Origin: Spinacia oleracea | Lineage: Eukaryota > Streptophyta > Magnoliopsida > Caryophyllales > Amaranthaceae | Assembly (NCBI RefSeq): GCF_020520425.1 | Contig: NC_079491.1 | Span: 4,575,143 to 4,639,142, forward strand | Direction: 5' to 3' | Length of the DNA: 64,000 nt | In this document: piece after piece, positions 47,201-58,400 of the stretch | Layout of the letters: each line of letters begins with the position of its first letter | How positions within the stretch are numbered: the stretch's first letter is position 1 | Translations under genes and position numbers: made by a program | The notes under the pieces: generated by a model | What the model was told of the DNA's origin: nothing | What the model saw: only the letters and a program-made list of their open reading frames with translations | Database searches by the model: none

Positions 47201-48478
47201 ACTATGCGGCTTCTTCAGATTCAAACTTGATCCGTCGCAGAATTATCTTAGACAGTTAGTTGCAGTTCTTTATCATCAGATCTCTCTTATCATTTCCCCA
47301 TCATCATCCATTAAACCCTACTTGGTAGTTCATCTACTGCCAGTCTGCCAGTTTGATACATTATTACCATACAAGAAATCCCCAAATCAATATGCAAATA
47401 CATTTTGAACTTTGACTTTGAAAACTATACTATTGTTTACAGATGAGGGGAACACATAAGAATTCCATAAGACGAAAGAAACAATCCAACAATGGACAAA
47501 GTATCCATGTCAGCTATCAACTTTAACAAGTGCTTAATTAATGGATAGTTCAAGGACCACGGGCGTCAAAAACAGGACGAATACCTAGATCAATCCCCAT
47601 ATTCTGCATATTTCTCAAACATGTTCTCTCTCAAGCTGGTTTTAAGAATTTACACAATTAGAATCGAAAGCCAATTTTCTTCTTCTAATTTGCTACATTT
47701 CCAGAGTGAAATCAGACACAGTTATGATTTAAATGGAGTAATTCCCTCAATCCAAACTTCTGACCATGTTTATAACATCTTTCTTGTCATGGGAAACTGA
47801 TTTATGCACACCTTTGTGCGAGTAGAGCACAGAAAATTGTGCTCACATTGGGTGTGCCAAAATCACTATTTGGTTTTCATGGATAATTCAATTCATTCTA
47901 GGTGAAGCCAAAACCTAGGCATTTGGAAGATAGAACTCAACAGCCATATCAAGTAAACATCACAATAGCCCTTCAATACACTCAACAATGGGGGAGAGAA
48001 AGTGAATTAATCAACAAAAATGTGTCAAGAAGCACTAAGAAAGTGGCACATTTGGCAAAGAGGTATGTGGAAATATGATCAGAATATCACCAACTAGAAG
48101 AAATATTGTAATATTCCTTTGTCCACATACACCAAAATACCAAATAGTAGCTTCCTATTCCTATAGGAGATATATGTTGGAAGCAATACCCTGCTTATCT
48201 TGACTAAAACCTCTTAGTTCACTTCAGGTTTCTTTACATTTTGCATCAAGTAACCTATGCCAGTTTATTTTTTTGTCAAGTCCAAAAGAGTATAACAATT
48301 AAAGACTAGCCTCACCATTTCTTTTATGTAACATGCACTTACCAATTGTCATACGAAGTATAAACTATATCAAACATACCTGAGACTTAAGCTGCAAAAA
48401 CAAGACCTGCCCCATTATAGTTTCGCAACTGTAGTGCACGACTCCATGCTTCAACCCTTCTCCTCCTTCTCCACTCAT
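41208..48478 (-). CDS. Small unrecognised protein, about 77 residues, huge first intron
   Basis: I do not recognise this gene. A plausible model has exons 48380-48478 (MSGEGGEGLKHGVVHYSCET and on to LKSQ), 41448-41532 (MGPFTIPLEKGEKYTFEVYV then ERLSVLCK) and 41208-41257 (ending YRREHYRYRNDYM), all with GT-AG borders and matching phases. An alternative acceptor inside the last exon (ACCGAAG/GG) would instead give GSIIDTGMTICEK and continue at a GT donor to DNEDEKI and a stop near 40600. Intron 1 is 6.8 kb because a whole LINE inserted into it. It starts 0.5 kb downstream of the isomerase gene, on the same strand. Without RNA evidence the exon chain stays tentative. Confidence 0.45.
41764..43100 (+). 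pseudogene. LINE ORF1 (DUF4283 and CCHC zinc knuckle), broken
   Basis: The RNA-binding ORF1 protein of plant L1 elements. The N-terminus is basic (MARPRNRNSQNQKGKQ). The DUF4283-like region is FWQSAVVCYVLGANPPQYVM to WSHDMALTKETVKTIPIWIK. The knuckle is CTKCKGMGHPADKC (CX2CX4HX4C). Three breaks are seen: a one-base change in the C run at about 42198-42203, a TAG stop at 42554-42556 where Trp is expected (VKYWGEKSLNK), and a frame change near 42890. The C-terminal part ends at 43100, overlapping the ORF2 start. Confidence 0.85.
43093..46457 (+). pseudogene. LINE ORF2 (endonuclease, reverse transcriptase, zf-RVT), broken
   Basis: The replication polyprotein of an L1-type LINE. The endonuclease part (about 43093-43800) shows ILCWNVRGLNRRDK, MGDFNAIM and RIDRVLTN. 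The reverse transcriptase (about 44600-45450) shows FRPIAYCSVI, QGAFVAGRSILHNLM, MKLDLNKAYD, GLRQGDPLSPLLFTLCMEYF and the catalytic YFADDLLLF. A terminal zinc-binding region follows (LCAICSSAP, then THLFFDCFYNLG). Breaks: frame changes near 44335 and 44400, a TAA stop at 44536-44538 (LAI/DFF), and a frame change near 46110. No RNase H domain, unlike the fragment at 10.8 kb. Confidence 0.9.
46627..48379. other. Remainder of the large intron, right of the LINE
   Basis: No exon could be identified here. It holds a copy of the TTTTGGCACA-type MITE at about 47797-47872 (ends GGGAAACTGATTTATGCACACC and, inverted, GGTGTGCCAAAATCAC). Otherwise AT-rich sequence without clear features. Confidence 0.5.
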
Positions 48479-49009
48479 TTTATGAGCTCTTATGCATAAG
48501 TCAGACAAACTATTGATGAAGACTAAAATGACTTTTCAACAACAATTCAGCAGTTCACATTATTCTACAACAGAAACTTAAAAGGAAAAAACTGCATTTC
48601 CAATTATCATACATTAGCCTACCACAGATGATCAGTGAGTCGAAAAATGATAATACCATACCTTGTTACGAGAAAATTTCATCAGAGTAAAGTTATTCAT
48701 GGGAGAATTTCATAAAAATAAAACATACCAAGATTACCAACTAGACGAAGATTAAAGCCTCGAAACATACAAACAAGACTGAAATTAAACACATAGGATG
48801 GGATAATTTCACAAAATGAAACATTGTTGAACCAAACAGAATACTATTATTATTGAATGATATTAACTTCATAACTTGATTACATGCACACAAGACGGGA
48901 ACATTCCATAAATTGATACATACAACAAGACTGAATGACTGATGATATAAAACATATATTATTGGAGAATTTGATAAAAATGAAACATACAAACAAGAGG
49001 AATCGAAGA

Positions 49010-49747
49010 TTAAAGCCTTGAAGCAACAACAGCCTTCCTAGTTAACCCCAATTCTTGAGACAAATCAGGGAACATCCCTTTCCTAATCTCAGCATAAACC
49101 TCCCCATTCCATTTCTTTTTGATCAATTCCTCCGCCAATTTCAAGCCTCTTTCAAAAACACCACTTTCCAAAGCTTCATCCACAATACCCATTTTCACTC
49201 CTTCATCACCCCTTACTTTCTTCCCTCTCATCATAATCTCTCTCCTAGCTTTCCACCCAACCTTCTCCCTAAAAAGCACATTGAAATACTCCGGAAAAGT
49301 CATCCCAATATCAACCTCACTCATATACAACACCCCTCTATCCTTCCTCATCAACATATAATCATGCGAAAGCGCAAGCGCGAAACCCGCCGCCGCCGCA
49401 TGGCCGTTAATTGCCGCGATCGTCGGCATCGGAAGAGAAATAAAATCGGCAATCAAAGGCTTGAAGGAGTCGACCATAAGATGAAGGTTGTTGAGGAATT
49501 TCCCGGAGGATTGGGCCCACCGTAAGTCGAATCCATTAGAGAAGAATTTACCGGTAGTGGTGGTGATGAGGGCGAAAGAGGTGTTAGGTGAGGCGGTGGC
49601 TTGGGATTTAATGTCGGAGATGGCGGAGCGGATGGATGCGATTAGTGTCGGGTTAAGGCGGTGCTCGTCGTTTACGTCATCGTTGTTGGTGGTTAGGGTT
49701 AGGATGAAGATGTTGCCGCGTTTTTCTACACTGCACATTGCGTTCAC
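49010..49747 (-). CDS. Peroxisomal enoyl-CoA delta-isomerase (ECI), intronless
   Basis: A crotonase-fold delta3,delta2-enoyl-CoA isomerase, needed for peroxisomal beta-oxidation of unsaturated fatty acids. 245 residues, no intron. The oxyanion-hole segments are FFSNGFDL (residues 68-75) and NGHAAAAGFALALSHD (114-129). The probable catalytic glutamate is E144 in YMSEVDIGM, the position used by ECI enzymes. The C-terminus is SRL, a canonical plant peroxisomal targeting signal (PTS1), which supports the compartment and the stop position. The start was chosen as the first ATG; a second Met at residue 4 is also possible. The gene shares its strand with the small gene that begins 0.5 kb downstream. 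Confidence 0.9.
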   Translation of the reverse strand: MNAMCSVEKRGNIFILTLTTNNDDVNDEHRLNPTLIASIRSAISDIKSQATASPNTSFALITTTTGKFFSNGFDLRWAQSSGKFLNNLHLMVDSFKPLIADFISLPMPTIAAINGHAAAAGFALALSHDYMLMRKDRGVLYMSEVDIGMTFPEYFNVLFREKVGWKARREIMMRGKKVRGDEGVKMGIVDEALESGVFERGLKLAEELIKKKWNGEVYAEIRKGMFPDLSQELGLTRKAVVASRL

Positions 49748-51346
49748 TCGTATTTTTCTGGTTGATGAATAAAAGTATGAAACTCCGTTAAAAACTGTTT
49801 ATCGCAGCTAAAGCAAGAAGACGGCGGATTTTAGCCGTTTGATGGGATGGATTAGATGAGAAATTTGTGTCACTAAACAAGATTAGGAAATAGACATAAA
49901 CTTGTTTAGTAATGCAATGACTTTTTGAAGATTTGCAAGATCAAATGTTACGATGACGGTTCAAATGGCTTGACTTACAAGTTTTTATGTGGCGATCGTT
50001 GACTAAACTATCGCTTCTTTGGTGACGACGGACGAGATAAGAGAACGTTTTATTCAGAATAAAAAACGGTATTATTTGGTGCTTAATGAACTGAGGAAGG
50101 TAATAGAGGATAAATGAGAAAGAGAACATTTAATATGGGGAAATAATTTTGGCATATCAATTAGCATTTAGTTGACATTGACATACATCAGCATCATGTA
50201 AGTAGAACATAATTTTCTATGCTCTCACAAGGGGTGTGCCAAAATCAACTAATTGGTGTGGCAAAATTAATTTCATTTAATATGTGGTGTTGTTTGGGTG
50301 CTATTTAGCCATTGTATCGTTCTTCCTTCTTTAACGATTGTTCAACAATTTCTTCCTCACTATTACAGGGTCATGTCACCAACCCCCCACCCCTCCCATC
50401 CCTCCCCATTGACATGTCGTTGTTGTCAATCCTCCATTGACATCGCCACCCCACCGCCTCCCTTCTTCGTGCCTCCGCCAACCTCCCTCCCTTCCCTTAT
50501 TGCCTCACCACCTTAATAATAGGTAATGTTTGATGTTTAAAGATTAAATTAGACCATGGAAACTTCAAAATTTGAGTTTACATAGTCGAATTCGTCTATT
50601 AAAAGCTAATGATGGTTGGTGGTTTGGCGTAGGTTTCGGGTGGACTAGTGGATGTAAATGTGTTTGGGGCAGTGGCTCGTGAGTAATTTTTTTGGTGGTG
50701 TGCGAGTTGTTTTGTTACTTTTAGGCGTGTTTGCTGCAAGTAGGTGTTGCATTGTTTCCGCTTAAGAGAACCACCACACGCTTTGTCGCCGCTCATGACA
50801 ATCGTCATAATCACCTTGAGAAATATGATTGTGTTTGGTTGTTAGAGGATTTAGCCAATTTAGAGGTTTTAGCAGTTCAATCCTCTAAATTAGGTGTTTG
50901 GAAGTAAACGGGTTGAAATAGAGGACTGGGATGAATCCTCTAATTCAAAAAAGTTGTTCCAAACAACTTCATCAATTAGAGGATTGTATTGGATAAGTTG
51001 AAAAGACGATTTAGTCTTCATGTTTTCTTAAATCATGCCCTCAGATTTGTCATTTGACTCACCGATTCGAAATAGAAATATGGTTGATAATTTTATTCAC
51101 TTTAGTTACGGAGTACTTAACTTTACTACTTTGCTTACTTTTTTTTAAAGTTAACTAGACATTTTTCTTAAATAGATGATGTATAGTATAATTTTAAAAA
51201 TAAAAAATTTGAGTTTCTTATATGAATTAATGTAAAGTACTTTTTTTTCTTAGTCATTCTTATTTTGCAAATTAATTATTTGATAATTTATTTTCGTAAA
51301 AGTTATTAGTGGGATTAATAAATTGTCAATATTATATAAAAAAAAA
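49748..51346. other. Intergenic upstream of the isomerase gene
   Basis: Contains the isomerase promoter (no specific element recognised) and a lone TTTTGGCACA-type MITE at about 50138-50275. A half MITE with GTGTTTGGTTGTTAGAGGATT and inverted AATCCTCTAAT words lies around 50830-51000. Short frames show no domain. Confidence 0.5.
50138..50275. mobile_element. Short MITE, single copy of the 39.6 kb family
   Basis: Left end GGGAAATAATTTTGGCATATC; inverted partners GGTGTGCCAAAATCAACT at about 50227 and GGTGTGGCAAAATTAATTTC at about 50252. The interior has the CTCACAAGG word shared with the 40.03 kb unit. Confidence 0.65.
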
Positions 51347-52074
51347 CTAGGTTAGGTCCCGTGCAATGCACGGATGAGACTAAACAATTTTTTCTCTATT
51401 GTAACTAATTTATTTAAAATAATTTTTAATGAAACAAAATTATATCAAATTTTATCATGGATTGTTGAAAAATTAGAGAAAATTGTTATTTATTAATTAT
51501 AAAGGAATTAGTGCATTCTTAGATGTTTAGGGTTTCGACATAAATACTTAAGTTGGGCAAAAAAAAAAACTTATCGTACTTTTATTAGGTAACCGTTTCT
51601 TTTAAAATTGAATGATATTTGTAACTTTAACCATACCCGTACCCGCTACATAAAATGGAAGAAAATAATATAAAATATTGCTTGTTTGGATATGGACATA
51701 CAATAAGACATTTTTTTTAAAAAAATATTGCATGTAGGCTAAGAATATAATTATTTTTTTGAAAAAGGTTTATGAAAATGAAAACACTGTCTTGCTATTA
51801 CGGAATAGCAACTTACTACATATATTATAAAAATAATAATATCATAAAAATTGTGATTTTCCTATTTCTGACAATTATTTTTCAAATTAATACTAGTATA
51901 TTTTGTTAGATTCTTGCCATAAAACACATGAAATCATAATTTTGGAAATAAAAAATAAAAAATATAGATATTTTAAAAGATTCTTTAATTAAAATTTTGT
52001 TTTTAAAAAAAAATCTAGGGACACATCAGGAGATGACACGTGTCATTCTTGGTGTGTCTTTTAGTATATAGTAT
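51347..52074 (-). mobile_element. Helitron-like element (reverse orientation)
   Basis: Its 3' end lies at the left: on the minus strand a CCGTGCATTGCACGG hairpin is followed by GACCTAACCTAG and then T, the Helitron pattern of a hairpin about 10 bases before CTRR. The opposite end, near 52060-52074, reads TATACTAAAAGACACACC on the minus strand, like the 5' end of common plant non-autonomous Helitrons. No coding capacity. Confidence 0.55.
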
Positions 52075-52872
52075 TTAGTTATTTTCATGTTAGTACATTT
52101 TATTCCCATAAAAATCTAACAATAAATTTCCATATTTTTAACAATTAATAATTCCCCATAATTAAACAAGTCATGTCATTATTGGTAATTTTACATAACC
52201 AAACAACTATTATGTATCAACTATTTACCAAACACTTTTTATATAACCATCCAATACAACCAGCTAGTCAAACAAGCTAGTACCAACAGTTAGTCAAAAC
52301 TATTAATACAATTTCGCTACAACTAATAGCTAACCGCTAATTGCTAAACAAGACCATAGACTCAAAAAGGGTTTAATTAAGGCGCATAACTTACACCGTT
52401 GCACGTTACAAAGCAATACCAAATTTGTTGATGAAATACCAGAATTCTGATGTGTGATATCTTTTTTACAAAAAAATACTCCATACTTTTATATATAAGT
52501 ATTTTTTTAGGGAATTATATTGTTTTAGTGTTTTCATATGATACTTCGTAAAAGTTTGTTTCTAAGCCATTTTTATTACGGAGTATTCACTCCGTTTCTT
52601 TTTGTTTGTTACGTTTGGACTTTTGCACGTTTATTAACGTATAATAAAAATTCTTTTTCTTTTTTGTTAAAAAAGTAAACCCAAGTAAAACTTCAATTCA
52701 CTAATCATTACAACAACCAATAAGATTGTTTTACTTATCAAAATGCACCAATAGTGGAAAAGCATAAAGATTGCTAACTTTACATACTTGAGAAATTGTA
52801 AAGAAATTTAATGAGTTAAAAAAATTGGACCAATTAAAATTAAAAGTTGGCACAAAAAAAATGATTGTATAA

Positions 52873-54073
52873 TCCAATATACATATATAAAGGAGGCATA
52901 TTTGCTGAAAGATTAGAGCGCCACCTAGGATTACTAATGGTTTCGGCCAATGAAAAATAAGATTTCTAATTTCTTTTTGAATTAAAAAAATCAAGTGCCA
53001 TGTAGATAATTAATTAGGTGCCACGTAGATATTTTAATTAATTAATTATTAATATATACAACTCCATCGAAAATCAAACACTCTAATAATTAAAAAATAA
53101 TCGATTGTCACGTAGAGAATTAGTTAGGTGCCACATAGATATTTTAATTAATTAATTAATTACCAATATATACAACTCCATCTAAAATCAAACATTCTAA
53201 CAATTAAAAAATAAATCTAAAATAAAATTCATCCAAAATCAAATAATAATCTAAAATAAAATAAATAAAATTCAATTTAAAAGTCAAACATTAATCAAGT
53301 ATTAGAGCGCCACGTAGAAAAATCTAATGGCTTCGGCCAATGGAGGAATATTTGCTGAAATATTAGAGCGCCACCTAGGATTACTAATGGTTTCGGCCAA
53401 TGAAAAATAAGATTTCTAATTTCTTTTTGAATTAAAAAATCAAGTGACACGTAGATAATTAATTAGGTGACACGTAGATATTTTAATTAATTAATTACTA
53501 ATATATATAACTCCATCGAAAATCAAACACTCTAATAATTAAAAAATAATCGATTTCCACGTAGATAATTAATTAGGTGCCACGTAGATATTTTAATTAA
53601 TTAATTAATTACTAATATATACAACTCCGTCTAAAATCAAACACTCTAATAATTAAAAAATAAATCTAAAATAAAATTCATCCAAAATCAAACAATAATC
53701 TAAAATAAAATAAATAAAATTCAATTTAAAATCTAACATTAATCCAATATTAGAGCGCCACGTACAACAATCTAATGGTTTCGACCAATGAAAATAAGAT
53801 TTCAAAATTAATTTTGAATTAAAAAAGTCCAGTGCCACGTAAAAAAATGATTAAGTATCACGTAGATATTTTTTGTTAATTAATTATTAATATTACGCAT
53901 ATACAATTTCATCCAAAAACAAACACTCTCATAATAAAAAAAAATCTAAAATGAAATTCAATGCAAAATAAAAAACTAATTTAATCTCATATATAAAAGT
54001 GGTATATACATAGGATTTTTATTTAAACATAACAATTTAATAGAATTCGTGCATCGCACGGGCTAAAATCTAG
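52873..54073 (+). mobile_element. Non-autonomous Helitron with internal 448-base tandem duplication
   Basis: Starts A/TCCAATATACATATATAAAG (5' TC after A) and ends with hairpin CGTGCATCGCACG, then GGCTAAAATCTAG before a T, as Helitrons do. The interior contains two long units starting at about 52893 and 53341 (TATTTGCTGAAA, then TTAGAGCGCCACCTAGGATT) and a third partial one at about 53741. Shorter subrepeats include GGTGCCACGTAGATATTTTA. No coding capacity. Confidence 0.65.
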
Positions 54074-54681
54074 TATATATATAAAGGAGTCATATTTGCT
54101 GAATTATTAGAGCGTCACGTAGGATTACTAATGGTTTCGGCCAATGAAAAATAAGATTTCTAATTTAATTTTGAATTAAAAAATTCGAGTGCCACGTAGA
54201 TAATTAATTATGTGCCACGTAGATATTTTAACTATTTAATTATTAAATATACAACTCCATCCAAAATCAAACACTCTAACAATTAAAAGAATAAATCTAA
54301 AATAAAAATCATCCAAAATAAAAAAACTAATCTAAAATAAAATTTAATCCAAAATCAAACGTTAATCTTATATTAAAGCGCCACGTAGGAAATCTAATGG
54401 TTTCGGCCAATGAAAAGTAAGATTTCAAAATTATTTTTGAATTAAAAAAGTCGAGTGTCACGTAGATATTTTTATTGATTAATTATTAATATTACGCATA
54501 TATAATTTCATCCAAAATCAAACACTCTAGTAATTAAAAAATAAATCTAAAATAAAATTTAATTCAAAATAAAAAACTAATCTAATTTACTACTTAATAT
54601 ATAAAATATATCAGTTGGTACAAGAGTTTTATTTGAACTTAAATTTAATAAAAATCGTGTATGGCACAGGCTAAAATGTAG
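54074..54681 (+). mobile_element. Second Helitron-like copy, abutting the first
   Basis: Begins TATATATATAAAGGAGTCAT directly after the CTAG of the previous element and carries the same order of words (TTATTAGAGCGTCACGTAGG, GTTTCGGCCAATG). It ends in a decayed hairpin (CGTGTATGGCACA) and GGCTAAAATGTAG. Head-to-tail position next to its relative suggests end-to-end insertion or a rolling-circle read-past. Confidence 0.6.
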
Positions 54682-55461
54682 TAAGTTTATAAAAGTAAAG
54701 ATTCTAACGTTGCAAATGTTGCAAATTAAATTGGTAATTTTTGGCAAAATTTTCCCAAACTTTGGGTAGTTTTGGAAATTGAAGTTTTATTGTAAAAACA
54801 AAAACAAAATGCAAAAAGTAAAATAAGAAAGAAAAAAACCAAATTAATTTTCTCTCTCCTCCAACTCGCATCTGCTATTCATATGTTCATCCCCGTCTTC
54901 GCCCCCTCTTAAAACCCTCTAACACAACCACCATTCTCTAGTTATATCACCGCCTCTCGTCGGCGGCGCAACCTCTAGGTCGGCGTTTTGGAATTTCAAT
55001 CCCGGGAGCTCTTCTTCTCTGCCGCTGCTATTCTCGGTGTTGACGATAGTGTATAGCTTCTTTCTCTCATCTATTTTCTTTACTTTTCTATTTCTTTTCG
55101 ATTTTTTTTTGGAATTTCTGTTGATTTTATTTGCACTTAATAGATCCAGAAAGTGTTTAATCTCATGTGAGGATGATGAACTTTTCCTGATGTGATGTTT
55201 CAAATGATGGAATCTTGTTCTTGAATAGGTTGTGTTGGCTTTGTATTGTGTTGTTTTATTTCTAATTAGTCTTTTACTTAGTTCATAATTTTACTGGAAA
55301 ATCATATTATGCTTTTCTGGTTTGTTGTCTTTCGTTTTAGCGCAACACTAATTTGGTATTTTTCCGGCTGCAGTTGTAAGTGGTGAGTTCCCGGGGCCCT
55401 AATTTTCGTGAAATAATATAGTTGATTTGTTGTTGAATTGATTGGTAGTACCTAACTACCT
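54682..55461 (+). promoter_or_regulatory. Promoter and 5' leader region of the RH42-type helicase gene
   Basis: CT-rich leader sequence begins around 54850 (TTTTCTCTCTCCTCCAACTC). A leader intron is likely between about 55030 and 55374, where TTTCCGGCTGCAG looks like an acceptor; its donor is not certain. I could not name a TATA box. Confidence 0.4.
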
Positions 55462-58400
55462 ATGGGGGAATCAGAGGATGTGAAATCGAAGTCGAGGAAG
55501 GAAGATTCTGAGACAAAAGAGGAGTCGAAACGGAGTCGTGTGCGTGAACATGATAAGGAAAGGGATAAGGATAAGGGAAGGAATGGGGAAAAGGAGAGGA
55601 GGAGAGACAGGGAGAAAGAGAGGGATAGGGAGAGTAGGCGGTCTGAGAGAGATAGGAGTGTTGATGATAAGCATAGGGAGCGGGAAAGAGAGCGAGATAA
55701 AGGGAAGCACAGGGATAAACACAGGGATAGGGATAGGGAGAAGGAGCGGAAAAAAGACCAGAAGGATAGGGATGGGGATAGAGAAGATAAAGAGAAAGAG
55801 AGGGACAAGGAGAAGGCAAAGGAAAAGGAAAGAGAACGAGAGGAAAGAGAAAGGGAGCGGGAGAAAGAAAGGGAAAGGGAAAGGGAAAGGGAGAGGGAGA
55901 GGGAGAAAGAACGGGAAAAAGAGAGGGAGAGAGAAAGGGAACGGGAACGGGAGAGGGAGCGCAGGGAAAGAGAGAGGGAGAGAGAAAGAGAACGCGAGAG
56001 GAGAGAACGAGAAAAGGAGAGGGAGAGGGCAGAAAGAGATAAGGAGAAGGAGAAGGAGAGGGAGAGGGAGAGGAGGCGTCGTGAAGCAGCAAGTGATGAC
56101 AGTGGTGATGAGAGGAAGGACAGAGATAGGAAACGGCGAAGGAGAGATGATGAGAACAAGGAGAGAGAGCGAGAAAGGAGCAAATCAAGAGATCGAGAAA
56201 AGAGCAGATCACATAAGCACCGAAGTGGTAGTGTGGACAGCCAGAAGAAGAAGGGTGATGATGAGCCTGACAGAAGTCAGGAGATAATGGAGAGAAAGGA
56301 ACAAGACATGGAAGAGGAACAAAGGAGATTGGATGATGAGATGGAAAAACGGAGGAGGAGAGTTCAGGAATGGCAGGAATTGAAAAGGAAAAAGGAAGAA
56401 GATGAAAGAAAGCAGCTTGGGGACGCAAATGATGAAGAACCTAAAGCAGGTAAGAACTGGACATTAGAAGGCGAATCGGATGATGAAGAAGCTGCTACAG
56501 AGGGGCAATCAGATGCAGATATGGATGTCGATAGAGATTTTAAACCGCCAACTGAAGCTGGAGACCCCATGGCTATTGATGTTGAGAATGAGAATAAGCT
56601 TGAGAATGTGTTACCTAATGGGGGTGCTGATGTACCTGAAGAAGATGATATTGATCCTCTGGATGCTTTTATGAACTCTATGGTGTTGCCTGAAGTAGAG
56701 AAGCTGAGTAGTTCTGTGCTTGATACAGAGAATGCTGAACTGAATGGCAAGGAGGAAATTGTTGAACAAAGCAATGTTGAGGTCTCTAAGAAAGCACCAA
56801 AAAAGTATCTTGGAAGAATAATGCCTGAAGAGGATTCTGACCCTGATTATGAGGATCAAGAAGATGGTGGAACAAACTTAGAGGATGAAGATGATGATGA
56901 GTTTGTGAAAAGGGTGAAGAAGACTAAAGCTGAGAAACTAGCCCTGGTTGATCATTCGAAGATTGATTATATAGACGTCAGAAAGAATTTTTACATTGAA
57001 GTAAAGGATATTGCAAGGATGGCTCTTGAGGATGTTGATTCTTACAGGACGGAGCTGGAGCTGAAAGTTCATGGAAAAGATGTTCCAAAGCCAATCAAAA
57101 CCTGGCACCAAACTGGGCTGACAACAAAAATTTTGGAGGTGATTAGAAAGATGAACTTTGAGAAGCCAATGCCAATCCAAGCTCAGGCTTTGCCTGTAAT
57201 TATGAGTGGTCGAGATTGCATTGGTATTGCAAAAACTGGTTCGGGAAAGACCTTGGCTTTCGTGTTGCCTATGTTGAGACATATAAAAGATCAGCCACCT
57301 TTGATGTCTGGAGATGGTCCAATAGGACTTATTATGGCCCCTACAAGAGAGCTGGTCCAGCAAATTCACAATGATATTAAGAAGTTTGCCAAAGTAATGA
57401 ATTTGACCTCTGTTCCTGTATATGGTGGCTCTGGTGTTGCGCAGCAAATAGGTGATCTGAAGAAGGGAGCGGAGATTGTTGTATGTACCCCTGGTAGAAT
57501 GATAGATATACTGTGTACAAGTAGTGGGAAAATCACGAATCTTAGAAGAGTCACTTTTTTGGTAATGGATGAAGCTGACAGGATGTTTGATATGGGTTTT
57601 GAACCTCAGATAACGAGAATTGTCCAGAATATAAGACCGGACCGTCAAACTGTTTTATTTTCCGCCACCTTTCCTCGTCAGGTTGAGGTTTTGGCAAAGA
57701 AAGTCCTGAATAAACCGGTGGAAATCCAGGTTGGTGGGAGGAGTGTTGTCAACAGCGACATAACTCAAATGGTAGAAATGAGGCCTGAAAATGAAAGGTT
57801 TCTTAGACTACTGGAACTACTTGGGGAGTGGTACGAAAAGGGGAAGATTCTGGTGTTTGTCCAATCTCAAGATAAATGTGATGCCTTGTTCCGGGATTTA
57901 CTTAAGAGTGGTTATCCCTGTCTTTCTCTTCACGGGGGAAAAGATCAGGGGGACCGTGAATCCACCCTCGCTGATTTTAAGAGTAATGTTTGCAACTTGT
58001 TGATAGCTACCAGCATTGCTGCTAGGGGTCTGGATGTGAAAGATCTCGAGCTAGTTCTTAATTATGATGCCCCTAATCACTATGAAGATTATGTTCATCG
58101 AGTTGGCAGGACAGGTCGTGCTGGACGCAAGGGGCATGCTATTACTTTTATCTCTGAAGATGAAGCAAAATATGCTCCTGATCTAGTAAAAGCATTGGAA
58201 CTCTCAGAGCAGCCTGTACCACAGGATCTGAAATTACTTGCTGATGGGTTCGCGGTAAAGGTGAAAGAGGGTCTTGAGCAAGCTCATGGAACTGGTTTTG
58301 GTGGAAGTGGGTTCAAGTTTGATGAGCAAGAGGATGAAGCACGGAAAGCTGCAAAGAAAGCACAGGCTAAAGAGTATGGATTTGAGTTTGACAAGTCGGA

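Noticed and set aside
49055-49772. Plus-strand frames over the isomerase gene
   Set aside because: Shadows of the minus-strand ECI coding sequence; no recognisable domain.
52893-53800. CRISPR-like or satellite array
   Set aside because: Units are hundreds of bases long, lie within Helitron-type ends and have no regular spacer pattern.
55460-56428. Long antisense frames (243 and 322 residues) opposite the helicase N-terminus
   Set aside because: They are Ser/Leu/Pro-rich mirror images of the purine-rich Arg/Glu coding tract and have no domain.
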